Shown here: piece after piece, positions 11,775 to 25,100 of the stretch
Layout of the letters: each line of letters starts with the position of its first letter
Numbering within the stretch: the first letter of the stretch is position 1
Assembly (NCBI GenBank): GCA_951799445.1
Contig: OX637293.1
Span: forward strand, 13,826,001-13,890,000
Source: Pseudisothecium myosuroides
Taxonomy: Eukaryota > Streptophyta > Bryopsida > Hypnales > Lembophyllaceae
Reading direction: 5' to 3'
Length of the DNA stretch: 64,000 nucleotides
Position numbers and translations under genes: made by a program
The notes under the pieces: generated by a model
Databases searched by the model: none
Told to the model about the DNA's origin: nothing
Seen by the model: the letters and a program-made list of their open reading frames with translations, nothing else

Positions 11775-12819
11775 TCATGCACGAGAAGCAGTATCCCTAC
11801 AGAAGCGGCTTCCACACTGGCAAGCAAAAGATGGCAAGTCACAGTCTACAAAGCTGAAGTCATAATTGTAGTCCCAGGTTAACTCCTCCTGAAGTTTGAT
11901 GTCCCGATTAGTAAAGAATGCAACGTGGTATATGCTCTTATCCCATTCGTCTATCTGCACTGGAATGTCGATGAGATTAGCGTCTTCACACCTGCATCCA
12001 ACTCCCAACCCATTAGTCAAGAATGAATGGTAGAACTCAATAGAACAAAGATGGAAATGCATGGCAAACATGGATTACAAACCTGTGGTTTACAAATCGT
12101 GCCACGTTGCCAAACAAAGAGGAATCCAAGCACAACAGAGTGTTGTCATCAAGCTTGGCTTCAGTGGCCGAATCAGCATCCAACTGCATTGCAAAGCAAT
12201 GACCAGGTGGGGCTACAAGACTTCTAAGTAGCATCTCCGCATTTGTCATGATCTCCCCAGCCATCTCAAAAACAAACGCACCTTTAGGAATGGGCCTACT
12301 TGCCCTGACCCCCCACCCAGTATGGCCTGTATGGAATATCTCTACTACATATTTCATCCCTTGTTGAAGAACACGATTACCACATTTACTGTGGCACTTA
12401 CACCTCACACTACATTCTCTTATAAATTTGCGTGACACACGTCTTCCATACAAAGCACTGCACCCCACTTTAATAGTAGAAAAATAGGAACTACTTTTTC
12501 TCTTAGTACCGCTAGATTTGTGGACATTTTGACAGAGGAAACGGTCCTTCAGTATACCGCCCTCCTCATAGGCTATCTCTCCACCTGATGCCCTTCCACA
12601 GTCACAAGGAACATGACCCGTTAAACAATCATCAGTCCCACAATCACAACAGCTGCCAATCTTTGGTGAGAAAAGGCTCAAATTCAAGGAGGCCTTCTCA
12701 TGAACCTTGCTCATGGGCATATATCGGAAGGGCAGCATATAAACATTTGGATCACAAACTGGAATAGGGATAGCCTCCATCCCCCTTGACAAATCTTGAG
12801 GATCATACCAAAGCACAGC
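11775..12819 (-). CDS. SUVR-type histone-lysine N-methyltransferase, pre-SET/SET/post-SET exons
   Basis: Two exons, 12819-12083 and 11991-11775, are joined across a 91-bp intron (CCACAG|GTTTGT to GATGCAG|G). The product starts with a short SUVR-like linker (QDLSRGMEAIPIP). Next come a cysteine-rich pre-SET (CCDCGTDDC, CDCGRAS, CSVRCKCHSKCGNR), then SET motifs HTGWGVRASRPIPKGAFVFE, RFVNHRCEDANLIDIP and ELTWDYNYDF, and a post-SET CQCGSRFC. NHRCEDAN in place of NHSCxPN, and the spacing around it, are typical of plant SUVR1/2/4 proteins, which methylate H3K9 to silence transposons. The catalytic tyrosine of DYNYDF and the zinc-ligand cysteines are present, so it may be active. The first codon shown continues from an upstream exon (acceptor CATACCAG|G); phase and spacing point to the exons at 13,118-17,146. 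No WIYLD domain is visible. Confidence 0.85.
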
Positions 12820-13081
12820 CTGGTATGTTTTACAATCCAGAAAAAGAAACCCATAAGCTTACAATCCCACAAGAACACTGAATTAGCACCATAACTGAAA
12901 CTATGATCTACAAACCTACATCCACCTACATGACAAATCCATGAACACCCACCTCAATACAACAATAGAAAATAAATATGAGAGAGCATGAATACCCCCT
13001 GTTTTTGTTTCAGGAGCCTCGTTGCCAGAGGCGATATACAAACTATGACTATATTAAACTACATATCATCAAGCTAAGTCT

Positions 13082-16000
13082 TCAGTTACAATTTCGACGC
13101 TTCTTTTTCTTCTTTACCTGTGCAGTACTTTGAAGCTTCTCTCGTGACCTTGTGGTCACTCTACTTGGTGGAGATGTCGACTTCAATGGGGCCGTAGTCC
13201 CTTCCCTTTCCCGATGACCAACTTCAATGTTGGCCTCCTCACCGGTCTCAACACCCTGCACTGTAACCATCTCAGTGAGGGCAGTTAGAGTGGTGGCATC
13301 GGCATTGTACAAATTCTCTGGAGACGTGGGAAACTCTTCCTCTTCCTTTTGAAGTTCAGGGCTCTTCTTGCGTTTCTTTGATCCACTAGAACGGCCCTTC
13401 TTCTCAATCACCTTGTCGCCTTGCCCCATCTCCACGTCTTCTGTCTTCTTCTTGTCCTGCACCTCCTCCACCTTCCCCACGTCCTGCAGTGATTCCTCTC
13501 GCCCAGACCCTCCACCCTCTGAACCAGCCCCACGTCCTGCCAAACAATCTGAACCGGTAACCTCTTCTACAATCAGAGGAGGCGGATCACGTCCCACCAA
13601 ACAATATGAACCAGGAACCTCTTCTACAATCAGAGGAGGCGGATCAGGTACTTGAACCTTTTCCCTGCATTGGACCCGAAATGTGTCCATCTGTGCAGCG
13701 CTCTCTTGCACCTCCACTACTGCTGAATGTTTGACCTCAGTGTTGGCAATCTCTTTTGCGTGGTCCTTTGGAGTTGCTTTTGATTGCACCAAATTTTCTG
13801 GACTCACCGCCCTCTGTGCTACCGTAAGCTGGATAGGCAATTTTGGACCGTCTTCACCACAATCCTCTCCAGCCACCTTAGTCTTTAGCGGCTCCGCTTG
13901 GCTCTTCGGCGCCCCCTTTGCATGACAAGACTTCGCAGCTTCCAAACTTATAGCATTCTGTTCTACTGCACCCTCATCATCAGAACCTTCACACTCCTTG
14001 GAATCCCCAGACTTCTGACGTCCAGAACTAGCTTCCTCGGAATTAGAGAGAGAAGTTCCAGAGCTTTCTGGCAAATTATTCACCACTTTCACCACTGCAG
14101 TGTGGTCCTCACCGCTTGATGTCTCGTCTCCACTCAACAGCTCAGGCTCTTCGCCCTTCCCTTGCACCCCATCGGCCTCTAAGCATTCAAATGAAATCTC
14201 TTCCGGCCTAGGTGGTTTAGGATTTTTTTTTCTCTGCCTCTGAACATCTCTTTGGGAAATCATGCCCTTCCCTCTGCCATCCAAAGGCTCTGATCCTTCA
14301 ACCTCAGAGATTACCGGTCCACGGATGCCACCAAAATTTAGTGACCACACTGCTTGACTGGCGTCACCTTCAGTAAAACTCGCTGGGGAGGTCCTTGATG
14401 GAGGGTGAACAAACTTCTGGTCCGACGACAAGCCTGAAACCCAGAGCTCTCCACAGAAAATTGCTTAGTTATGTACTTAATGATACACGAATAAGTACTT
14501 CTAGTACTGAAATGCAAATATTTTTTGACGGGTGCAAACATCAGTAGAAGTAATACTGAACAATTGTACTTCTAACGCTGATAAACAATACCATTAGTAC
14601 ATTAACTGAAGAGATCACAGAAATAAAAGTCTTACTTGAAAGTATACAAAGCGGAAAAAATCAGAGTGATTGTACATCGAGTATAGATTACACTTGGAGT
14701 ATATGAAGGAAAGTATCTATGAATTTGTGAACATGAAAAACAAGAAATCTAATTACCCCACATATACTCCTGCATGTACTTCCAGTACTTAGAGTTCGCT
14801 TTCTTAAAACATTCCAGGTACTGAAGACGTCCTAATCTGACGTTGTAGACTATGAGTACTTTGGAGGTTGCAAAGAAATACAGTGAGGAGTACTAAGTGT
14901 TCCACCAAGTTTGTACATGGAGCATTTCTAGAGTTTTATGAGTATATTGCATGCACATTCAAAATTTCAACAAACATAGACATTAATATCGTAGACATTA
15001 CAAGTATAGAATTGTACCTAGCGGACAGAATGAAGCAAGACAAAACTTTGACAATTGAACTTTTCTACTAATTTCAAGAGAGACAAATACCTCAAACTGG
15101 AAGTAAACACAGTTTATATACTAAGCGTGCTACTGAAATGTATAGTAAGGATACCTTAAATTGTGAAGTGAAGACTTGCCGTACTTATGGTATACTTGGA
15201 TTCATTCATATGTAAGGGATAGAACCAGACATGTAGGTAGTTATAAATTAGCAAGAACAAATAGACTCCACAATGGAAAACTTACCAACAGTAGGACAGG
15301 TTCCTTTTGCCTCCTCCATCCTCAATTGGAGTATTTTTTTTTGCTCCTCCGCACATCCAAGCATCGAAGCCTTCTGAAGCATCTCAGCGCTTGGCTCACT
15401 CCAGCCAAAACTCCTATACCACTCTGGGTGCGATAGAATCTGGCATCCCTTAGCAATACAGGCACCTCCATGCACAAATACAACCGATGCACAAAATGGA
15501 TGGTACAAGTGCCTACAAGATGATACAATAATGTCATTGTTTGGAAATGGAAATTTACACAAAGAACAAGTGGAAACCTCCAGTAATCCACCCCCATCTA
15601 ACTTATCGGCACCCTTCTCCTCTGTGTACACTAGAGGTCGTGGCCAGAAGGTCCCCAAACTTTTCCCCTTCCGTATGTGGATCACCTCGTTCTTCAATGC
15701 TTCATATTGTAGGCGGTGAGCCTCAATTCCATGTGCCATGTTGGCGACCGTCGACTCTGCCACTTGAAGCTCTAAACCGAGGGCCACAAGTTTAGACTGC
15801 TCATCAGCCAGTTGCTCCATAATGCCTTCCATCTGATTTTTTCTCGGTCCACGTCAACTCCCTCACCCACCATGGCATCGATCTTCAACGACTTCTCCAC
15901 CTTCTGCTTCTCGTAGCTCGCCACAAGACACTCCGACTGCTCCACCTTCAACTTACAGCGATCCCTCCTCTCCAGAGCCGCCTTATCCAGCACTTTATCG

Positions 16001-17146
16001 GCCTTCACCTTTGCCGATATGACTTCCATCAACTCTTGTATCTCCTGTGCCCTCTCCTTCACCGAATCTGCACAATTTCAAAGTCGCTCAAAACTGAAAC
16101 GTGTATCCAATGCGTAGGCTGATGCATTTCGATAAAGACTGCAACTATTCACAATTTGTGCCACCAGCAGTATTGGACCCTAAGTCCATTGAAAAACATG
16201 AGCCACATCTGTACAGTCAAGGGAGACACATTACCCTACACTAAAGAGTGGGAAAAACAGGCATTGAAGAAAACAAAATGACAGCAAGCAAAAGTCTACC
16301 TTCTGTCCAGCATCGTCCTCGGTGCATATTTCCTGTGTCACCTTCAACAAAAACCCCGGAGGCCATTCCAGACTCGAAGGCACCACCGCAATCCCCTGTT
16401 TCACCAAGCCTTGACTTTGTCCTCCCCTCCTCCCCCATTCTACCTCCAACAAGTGCATTGTTTCCTCCCTCCCCTGGCTCCACTTTTATCTTCTGCCACT
16501 CTCTACCACGAACTTGTAGAGGCTTATCCCCCTCAAGCGTCTTCCTCAACGCCCGTAACTTTTGAACGGCTTGCTCGTACCGATTCACCTGTCTCTTGTT
16601 AGTGTCAGCGCCAAAGGCGCACCAATCCACCTTTCCTTTCCCCTCCTTGAACTCCACTGCAATACCCTCAGCGAAATGAATCTTCAGATATGGAGGGATC
16701 TCAGTCGGTGTATGTTGATAGAGAATTGGATGTAGGTACTTTACTCTCTTCACCACGTTAGGGTCATTGCACAGTGCCCATCCGTATCCTTGTCGACCAC
16801 CTTCCCCGTACGGTTCACCAAAAGTTTCGTGTAAAAGTGCAGTGGACACTCGACCTTTACGAAAGTGGTGTGGGTTCTCTCCTGCACTCGCAAGCTTGGG
16901 GTACAGATGTTGGAAGTCTACTCTAGACAAAGGACGTGGTGGCTGCTTCAGCCTTGCAATCTCGGCATCCACGTCCTCGATCTTCTGGAACAGCGGCTTA
17001 GTCGTCTTCCTCGGCACTGAACGTTTCTTCCTTGCGCCTACATCTTCAGACTTCGTGCTCTCCTCCTCCAGATTGTCACGATGAATCGGTCGTGGCTTTC
17101 TTCCGCTGTGAGTACTGCCGGAGCGCCCACCTGCAGATCGCTCCAT
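13082..17146 (-). CDS. Coiled-coil, RING-like and acidic N-terminal exons, probably of the SET gene
   Basis: Exons are 17146-16300, 16067-15286 and 14433-13118, with matching phases: GAAG|GTAGAC to GTGCAG|A, and GTTG|GTAAGT to TTTCAG|G. Exon 1 is basic, then has a conserved-looking region (FQHLYPKL, GRQGYGWALCNDPNV). Exon 2 codes a long charged coiled coil, then a RING-like Cys/His cluster (CSLCKFPF, CRHLYHPFC, CIAKGC). The last exon is acidic and low-complexity, with two copies of DPPPLIVEEV and lysine-rich stretches. It either ends at the stop at 13082 or, more likely, splices at GCACAG|GTAAAG (13118/13117) into the SET exon at 12819; both sites are phase 0. One break: the frame slips at a six-A run (15837-15842), where one extra base restores it; this could be a mutation or an assembly error. 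With that base the five exons sum to 3,900 nt, 1,300 codons. Two neighbouring genes remain the alternative. Confidence 0.6.
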
Positions 17147-17312
17147 TACAGGTTTTTTGCCCTCCTTCGAAGAGAATGCCAAATAATTTCGCAGCCTCAC
17201 TCTCACAGCGTTGCAAAATCCCTAAACCCTGGAGAAGCCGTAACCACCCTGTGACGCGCTCCCCCAATTGTCCCACGTTTCACGGAAGTGAACAACAAAG
17301 TTTCTAGACAGG

Positions 17313-17316
17313 CCGT
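17313..17316 (+). repeat. Target-site duplication CCGT (retrotransposon)
   Basis: CCGT at 17313-17316 directly precedes the left LTR and recurs at 27964-27967 just after the right LTR. The length is within the range for Ty3-type integrases. Confidence 0.65.
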
Positions 17317-19498
17317 TGTCCTGATGGAAATGCTTCCATCATGTACATATACGTATATTAACTAGATTTGTTTGGATTTCAATAAATGAAGAGTTGAGAC
17401 AAAAGGGGTTGGTCGTGGTGAGAACCACGGTTTGATGGCAACGGAGCATCCATTAATATACGGGTGCTACACCGTCTTGTCACATGCACAGCTCAGGGGG
17501 GTAAATAGCGGGTAGGCTGGTCCAATTTCCTGCCTCACTAGCGTGCCAAGCCGTGAGCCGCCGAACCGCTTGACGAGTCCGACTGGTTTCGAACCCGGAC
17601 CGGCGGGCGGCCAAAGACCACCGCTTCTCCAGCCAACCAAGTTCACGACTTGGCGACTGAAGATAAGCATTCAACGCTTTTATATGCCCGTGAGGGCACG
17701 TAGCTTCCTCATGTGGTATTTATTTTATGTTTGTTCATTTTATTTTATTTATCTAGTTGTTTGAAAGGCTCATGTATTTTGCCTTTCATTGAAATAAATT
17801 ATTAAGGATTTAGGTGGATTCGGGGAAAGTGAAAGAAAAGGAGGATAGGTATCTTTGGTGGGATAGTGGGGCTAGGTGTATGGGCTGATGTGCTCCACTC
17901 CCTTACCTAAGAAAGGGGAAAAGTAGAGAAAAAGATGCTTAGTGTGTGTTAGAAGTTGTGTGAAGAAGTTTGGAGAGAAAGGGAGAGAAAAACCGGGACT
18001 TTGGAGGGAGATATCTCTCTGTGTATGAATCCTTTTGTAATTAAATTTGGAGGAGTTGTTCCTTGTGAAATTGTCTTTCCAAAATGAGTTTGCAAGCTTG
18101 ATTTGGAGTTAGGATGCAAAAGTTATGAATGCTTGAATTTGTGAAGATCCAAAGCCATTTACAAAAAAAAGGCAGAGACTTCGACAAGCCATAGATAACA
18201 TTCAATCTATCATTTTGCAAAGAAATTTGGAGAGTGTGTTTATCATTGTCTTAGCTTTCTAAAAAGTTATTAAACTTGAGATTTGGAGCTTTGAAGAGGA
18301 AGTTATGGAGGTGTGAAGGTTTGGAGATTGGCTGCCCTTTTGTTGATACAAGGCCGAAACTTTGAGGAGCCACAACTTTTGGTCAGTTTGAAGTTTTCTT
18401 TTGAGTTTTTTAGGAGTGATAGATTGTTAGTTTAGCTCTTCAAATTGCTATCACTCAAGTTATTTGGAGGCTTATTGAAGGAGTTATGGTGTGTAGAAGT
18501 TCAGAAGTTGGGTGCTCTCTTGAAATTGGAGACCCAAACTTTGACTGACTATAATTTACGGACAGAGTCTTAGTTTGTAATGAAATTTTTGTGAGTTGTG
18601 CTCAGTTGAATTAGCTTTTTAGATTGATATCACACTTCTATATGAGAGTTGTACAACAAAAATTATAGAGGAACAAAGAGATAGTGGTTAGTTGTTAAAG
18701 AAGAAGAAGAGTTTCTACTTTGAACTCACATAACTCTTGGACAGTAGTTTAGAATGAGTTAAAAAATTTGGACATATGTTAGATTGTTAAAAAGGCTTTT
18801 CAAAATGCTATTATACTTAGCATTTGAAGTTGTGAGCCATCTGTGGCACTAGTTTGAAGGTCGCAGCCTTTGTGAAACTTGTTACTTGAAGGTTTCCCAT
18901 TGTTTTTCTTAAAACATGAAGACTTGAAGACTTGAAGACTTGAAGACATGAAGACATGAAGATTTAAAGAGGAATGTTTTGGGGTTTTTTTATATGTATG
19001 TGTGGGATGTGGCTTTGTTATTCCTAGCCGGATTTAGAGGCTTGTTGTCATTTTATTTCAATTCTGTTTTGTAAACATCGTTGCGGGCAGTCTGGGTTAA
19101 ACTATGACTCAACCCCATTTATTGTTGTGGTGACGAAGTGGGATTGATCACCCACACGGTCGAGACTTGCTCTGTTTTCACGGTCTGGAGTTTTGACCAG
19201 CAGACCGTGAATTTGAAAGTTTAGGATCCATATTCACCGACGGTATCTCGTGGTATGCCGTCGGGTCTACCCGTCCCGTATCCCGTGGTTTCTTATCCCT
19301 ACCTTGACCCGTGAGCCAACCTAGAGCCAAAACAGGATAGGCCAACGTGAAGCAGTTCCGTGGCAGAGTAGAAGATTCAACAATCAAGTTTGAAGACCCT
19401 ACGTGACTATCACTTGTCTTCCGTTAATCTTTAAGCCAGTTTTTAGTCGCAGCCAAGATCCCCGAGATTTCCCAAAGGGCGCTCCTCTCTACGCGACA
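17317..19498 (+). repeat. 5' LTR
   Basis: Identical in length to the right repeat. It holds a possible TATA (TTTATATG near 17680), an AATAAA near 17793, a 9-bp tandem GAAGACTTG array (18915-18963) and a 10-bp-arm hairpin (19178-19210). Near 17575-17600 the word GGTTTCGAACCC lies in a GTCCG/CGGAC stem and resembles a tRNA B-box, but no whole tRNA fold is apparent. If TATA and AATAAA are the working signals, U5 would be unusually long at about 1.7 kb. Confidence 0.95.
19178..19210 (+). repeat. Hairpin in LTR, 10-bp perfect arms
   Basis: TCACGGTCTG at 19178-19187 is exactly complementary in reverse to CAGACCGTGA at 19201-19210, with a 13-nt loop. The right LTR repeats it at 27643-27675. It would sit in the leader RNA and might act in packaging or dimerisation; that role is a guess. 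Confidence 0.6.
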
Positions 19499-19546
19499 TT
19501 TGGTGCTTCCACTGAGAGAGCTTTGGGGCGACTGTTGCGGTTGGAT

Positions 19547-22172
19547 ATGGGAGACACTGGAGAGGTTTCCGACCCTGGTACAGGAGGTACCGGTGGAGCT
19601 GAGTTTGCTGGAGAGGTTCCCAACGCCAATACAAGAAGTGTTGGTGGACCTCAGTTGCCAATGGAAGATCTCCTAGGAGCATTGACCATATTCATGGAGT
19701 AGCATCGAGCAAACCAAGGTGGACAAGTTGCCACTAAGGCATTGAAGGCTGTTGTTGTGAAGATAGGCAGATTTGACTGCAAGAACATATCTAAGTTCTT
19801 GCGAGCCTACGTTTGTGAGATGGAGGTGCATCAAGTCGCTCAAAATCGAATGATGGAGATTTTTGACATGGCAGTTGTGCCTGACATTCGTAACCGTGTA
19901 CGCGAAATCCGCGATGGAGTTATCACATGGGCTACTTTTGCTGAGCGGCTACGAGATGAATATTTTGATGAAGACACGGAGAGGATGACCAAGAGGTCTT
20001 TCTTAGAATGGGTGGAACGACGGCCAGGAGACAACATGGGTCCTCATGAGCTGCTGAAAGACTTCGAGAAGAAATTTGCTCAATTACCCATGATAGAGTG
20101 ACGTCTCCTAAATACTAGGAAGGCAGAGCTCTTCCTTCAAGCAGCTGATGCTGCACTAGGGGACAGACTTCTCTTACTTCTTGGAGATCGTACCACGGAA
20201 GGTGGTTTTACCAACGATTGGAGGAGGGTGGAAGAGACGGTGACTTTGTTGGCCAAACAACAGCGTGTGAGGTCAAGAGGCCTTGGAGCAAGAGTGGATA
20301 TCGATCCAATTCAAGCTCCAAGGAGTCCCAAGATATCTTTTGCCCCAACATCCTCGACAATTCCAGGGTCCATCCTAAAGACTACTAAAAACAACGAAGA
20401 AAATGCCCTTGAGGAACTTATCAAAGGTTTCAAAGAAATGAGGGTGGAGATGACCGAATTGAGGAAATCTCAAGCATCTAGTTCTTCTTCTCAACCATCT
20501 GATGGTGGGAGGACACTTCCATGGAGATGCATATTCTGTGACAAGAGTGAGCAAGATGGCAAGCATCGCCTTCGAGATTGTACGGAGTGTGACAATGCCT
20601 TGAAGGATGGCATCGTCATATTCATTGATGGCAAGCTCCATGATGCATCCACAAAGATGCCATTGAAGACCAACTTTGGAAGAGGAGGGATGAAGAAGCT
20701 CGTGGAAGAGAAGATGGGACGATCTAGTTCCATACGTGTGCACAAGGCTGAGTCATACCACATTGAGGTGGAGTAGCACTTGATTGGAGCCTCACCTGCT
20801 GAGACTAGCACGTTGATGAAGCGAGGAGCGCAAGCCATCAGAAATATAACTGGATGGGAGGATCCAGTTGATGCAAGGAGCATCAAAGCATTTTTGGAAA
20901 AAGATCAAGCAGATGATGACCACTATGAGACCTCAGTTGAAGAGAAGCGTGGGAAAATTGAGGCAGAGGATAGTGAAGAGCCTTCATCTAAAAAGAGGGC
21001 TCAAGTACAAAATGATCCTGCGAAAGAGTTGAGGCGTAGAGTTCCGACGCGCTCAAAGACACAAAGTCCCAGCTTTGAACACCCTGGGGATGCTTCGCTT
21101 CCTGACAAAGACTGGGGACAATCTAGCGGCAACAAAAAGGTCCATGAGAAAGAAGACTCTAGCAAGCCAAAGGGAAAGAGTCCTGCTTATAAGCTCCAGT
21201 CGGACATTGAAACTTCCATTGATATGAAGGGAGTATTAGAGGAGAGGATCTTGGACGCCAAGATCGAATTCATCCTAAGGGAAGCTCTTGGCATAGCCAA
21301 GAAGGACTTCCATGAACTGATCATCGACATCATTAAGCGAAAGCGACAGATGACAGGGGAGTCCGTGATGGTGAATGCTTTGGACACTCATATAACTACA
21401 GATGAAGAGAACGAGATTGGCGAAGTGTTTGCTATGATGAGTGACCCTGCGGCTCAAGATAACAAAGTTACAGGCACAGAAATGGCAAGAGAAGAACTAG
21501 AGAGGGTGCACCGCTCAAGAGCAAATGCTAAGCCCTCTGAAATTCAAGAAGAGGAAGAGATGAAAATTGATGGAGTAAAGATTGAGACAGTTGATGATGA
21601 AATAGCAAAGGTTGAAGTTAAGACCTTTGAGTTCAGCTGTGATCATTCCATCGGTGGAATTTATGATGTCCAGCCAGAATTTCACCAACCCTTCTGGGCT
21701 AGAGCTACCACTAAGACTAGAGTGAAGCTTGGTGGATTAGATGAGCCTGTTTTGGCTCTTGTTGATCATGGTTCAGAGATCAACATTATATCTCGCAAGG
21801 TCTATGAGAAGGGCAAATGGCCAATCGACACAGACCATGGCTGGGTGATGAGGGCAGCAAATAGTGGGCGTACTCAACTGTAACTATGGAGCTTGCCCTT
21901 CAGTGCCAGCAAAGATTGGAGATGTGGAGGTTGAACAAAACTTCTTTGTTCAAAATTCTGGAGCATACTCAGTGCTCTTAGGCCAACCTTTCATCACCGC
22001 TTCACGAATGGAGACCAAAGTGTTGGATGATGGATCTCACTACGCTCGAATTCGGAGTATTGATGGGAAGAAATCAGTGCAGTTCTTGACTGTGAAATCT
22101 GACAATGAGAGGCATCGAATGCAACTCAGAGAAGTCCCTCTATCAACTTCTCTAAACTTTCCGGATTTCTAG
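19547..22172 (+). pseudogene. gag-pro: Retrotransposon gag-protease, broken
   Basis: Coding similarity starts at the ATG at 19547, 48 bp inside the left LTR end. Gag has a helical region (about 19,740-20,230), a low-complexity linker and a zinc-knuckle-like C-x2-C-x9-H-x4-C at 20,527-20,580 (CIFCDKSEQDGKHRLRDC). The protease motif is LVDHGSEINIIS near 21,758, with the downstream LGQPFI strand near 21,980. Stops lie in the same frame at 19700-19702 (TAG), 20099-20101 (TGA) and 20774-20776 (TAG). The frame also changes near 21,868 (one extra base, G-run) and near 22,166 (one base short, T-run). Each stop is one C-to-T step from a sense codon. Gag of this copy cannot be translated in full without readthrough. 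Confidence 0.85.
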
Positions 22173-22186
22173 AGGGCACGCGTGGG

Positions 22187-25100
22187 ATGTGGGGAGCCAC
22201 GGGTGCCAAGGGAATTGAGACTGCAAGATTCCCCAATGTACATACCGATTTCAAGCGTGAAATTTTAAGCGTGACAAAGTGTGGATTTGTGAGTTTTACG
22301 GATGCCGAAGACTTGGACCCTATACATAGAAGGTTTATCAAAAAGATGGAGAAAAAACTAAAAAAGATGAAGATTCTAGAAGAAGAAGAAAGCATTTCTG
22401 GTGTTTACGAAGAGAATGGTATGCCAGATGATATTTTGCAAACTTTGCAAGATTTGAAGACAAATGAAGAAGCAGAGAAGACTACTCATTGTCTTATCAA
22501 TGTCCATACAGCTGCAATGCATCATGAGATTTCTACGGCAATGGCAAAGCTGAGTTATTCCAATATTGATGAATACAGACAAGAAGCTTCAGTTCATACA
22601 AAGTACAAGACTGTGGCTAAAAAAGTGAAGCCGGTGGCTACTCAGCTACCATTTGACACTGATGATCACATCAAACAAGCTGAGAAAGAGCCAAGTTTGA
22701 GAGAGTCAAGAAGGATTGGACACAAGTTCACAAAAGAGACTCTATCTAACCTGAAGATTGGTGGAGATGATTTCTTGACTGAACCGGAGAAGAAGAAGTT
22801 TCGAGACATGCTTTCGATGTATGGAAAGGCTTTTGCTTCTTCATCAGATGAGATTGGATGTGTGCAACCAAGTGTTGTGGCACCAATGGTTGTATTCACG
22901 GTACCACATATACCGTGGGATTTGAAGCCTATACCTGTGCCTAGAGCTTTGCTTCCAAAGTTAGTAGAGTTGCTGAAAGAAAAGACGCGCATGGGCATAC
23001 TTGAGCCTTCAATGGCTCCATATTCAAACCGATGGTTTACCGTGCCAAAGAAGTCAGGAGCATTGAGGTTCATTCAAGATATGCAACCTGCCAACAAAGT
23101 GACAATTAGAAACAAAGGATCAGGTCCTATTGTTGATGAAGTGGCAGAAGCATTTGCTGGACATGCAATCTACTCCATTGGAGATTTATACTCTGGTTAT
23201 GATCAATTCCAACTAGTTGCTGAAAGCAGGGATTTGACAACCATGAAGACTCCTCTTGGATTGATGCGGATGTGCACATTGCCTCAGGGCGCTACCAATT
23301 CAGTGGCACATATGCAAAGCGCTATGAATCAAATCCTAAGAGACTTTGTGCCTGAAAAAACCATACTTTTTGTGGACGATATTCCAATAAAAGGATGCGA
23401 GGAGAATCAAAGAGACTTAACACTGCAAAGTGATGGTTGTCGAACTTTTGTGAGCAACCATATCAATGATGTGGCCCAAATCTTGAGCAGACTTGAAGAG
23501 ATGAATTTGACTCTATCAATTGATAAGTCAAAATTTGGGGTGAATGAAATTCTGGTGGTTGGACACTTGTGTGGTTCTTATGGAAGAAAACCTAACCCTG
23601 AAAAGGTGGATGCTATTGGAAGGATAAAAGCCTGTAGCAATATTACTGAAGTGAGAAGGTTTCTTGGAGCCTGTGTCTTTTATCACATATGGATTCCTCA
23701 TTTTGCCCATATATCGGAGCCTCTATACAAACTATTGCGTAAGAGGACCAAATTCTCTTGGAAGAACGAGCAAAGCGTGGCTATGGAAGAATTGAAGAGG
23801 ATTTTGGAATCACCACCAGTTTTTAAGCAAGTGAACTATGATTGCAAGAGACCGGTGATAGTGACTGTTGACACAAGTCCAATTGCCATAGGATGGGCTA
23901 TTGGACAAGATGATGAGGAAGGAAGGAGATTTGCTATCCGATTTGGAGCAAGGATTTTGACAGAGCGTCAGAGGGCATATCCACAAGTGAAGAGAGAACT
24001 ATGGGGAGCTCTTACAGCTTTAAAGGCAGACAGAAATTACCTGATTGGAGCAGAGGTGATATTAGAGACAGACTGCTTGCCTTTGCTGGGGATGATAGCA
24101 AATTGTTCTACACCAGACATTGCGATGCTTCGATGGATAGCCTACATCAAATCTTTGAACCCGGTTCTAATTCACATTGAAGGCAAAAAGAATTCTGTTG
24201 CCGATATGTTGTCTAGAGCAAGGTATTTCAATGAAGAAGAGATGACAGGGCAGGAAGATGTTGAAGATTTATTGCATGGAGGTTATGTGGTGAGGATAGA
24301 TGCTGAGAATTCATCAATCGATGTTTTGCCTTTCACAGCTGAGCACTATGAAGGAAGATTAAAAGACATTGGACTCTATTTGAGCACAATGAAACGGCTA
24401 GAAGGCTGGGCGGATAAAACATTCAAAGACATCAGACAGCAGTCCTATGGATATCTTTTGAAAGAAGGACTTCTATGGAAGAGGGCAAAAAGAGTTGGTG
24501 AAGTACCATTGAGAGTGGTGGGGAATTTTGAGACCAAGGTTGAAGTTCTAAAAGAATTTCATAACACACCTTGGGCCGGTCATAGAGGTGTTTGGGCCAC
24601 TTATACAAAAATCAAGGAGAGATACTGGTGGAAGGGGCTATACAAAGATGTTGAAGAGTTTGTGGCTTCTTGTGTAGTGTGTCAACTACAATCCAAGGTG
24701 CGGCACAGAGACGAGCTACATCCAACTTATCCTTTAGCAATCCATTTCCAATGGATGATTGATTTAGTTGCCATGCCAAATGCAATATGGGGAATGAAGT
24801 ACCTTGTCTTGGCACGAGAAGAGCTCTCAAACTTTGTTGAGGGAAGAGCTTTAAGGACCAAGGCAACAGAGAATGTATGCCGGTTTATACTTGAAGACAT
24901 CTTCAGTCGTTATGGTAGCATTGGCCGGATGAGAGCTGATAGAGGAGAGTTGAATGCTACTGAAGCCAAAGAGTTCTTCAAACGTTATGGTGTGCAGTTG
25001 AAACTGACAACCGCTTACAATCCTGAGGCAAACGGCAAGATTGAGAGGGGACATCCTCCAATTATTCATGCTTTAGTCAAAGCATGTAAAGGCAAGCCTA

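Noticed and set aside
13082..13117. Stop codon at 13082 as the certain end of the RING-like gene
   Set aside because: A strong donor directly before it and a phase-matched acceptor at the SET exon make splicing past it more likely. Kept only as the alternative.
17467..17764. Frames and a tRNA-like GGTTTCGAACCC word in the LTRs
   Set aside because: The same frames appear in both LTRs simply because the LTRs are duplicates. The B-box-like word lacks a matching A-box, anticodon stem and acceptor stem.
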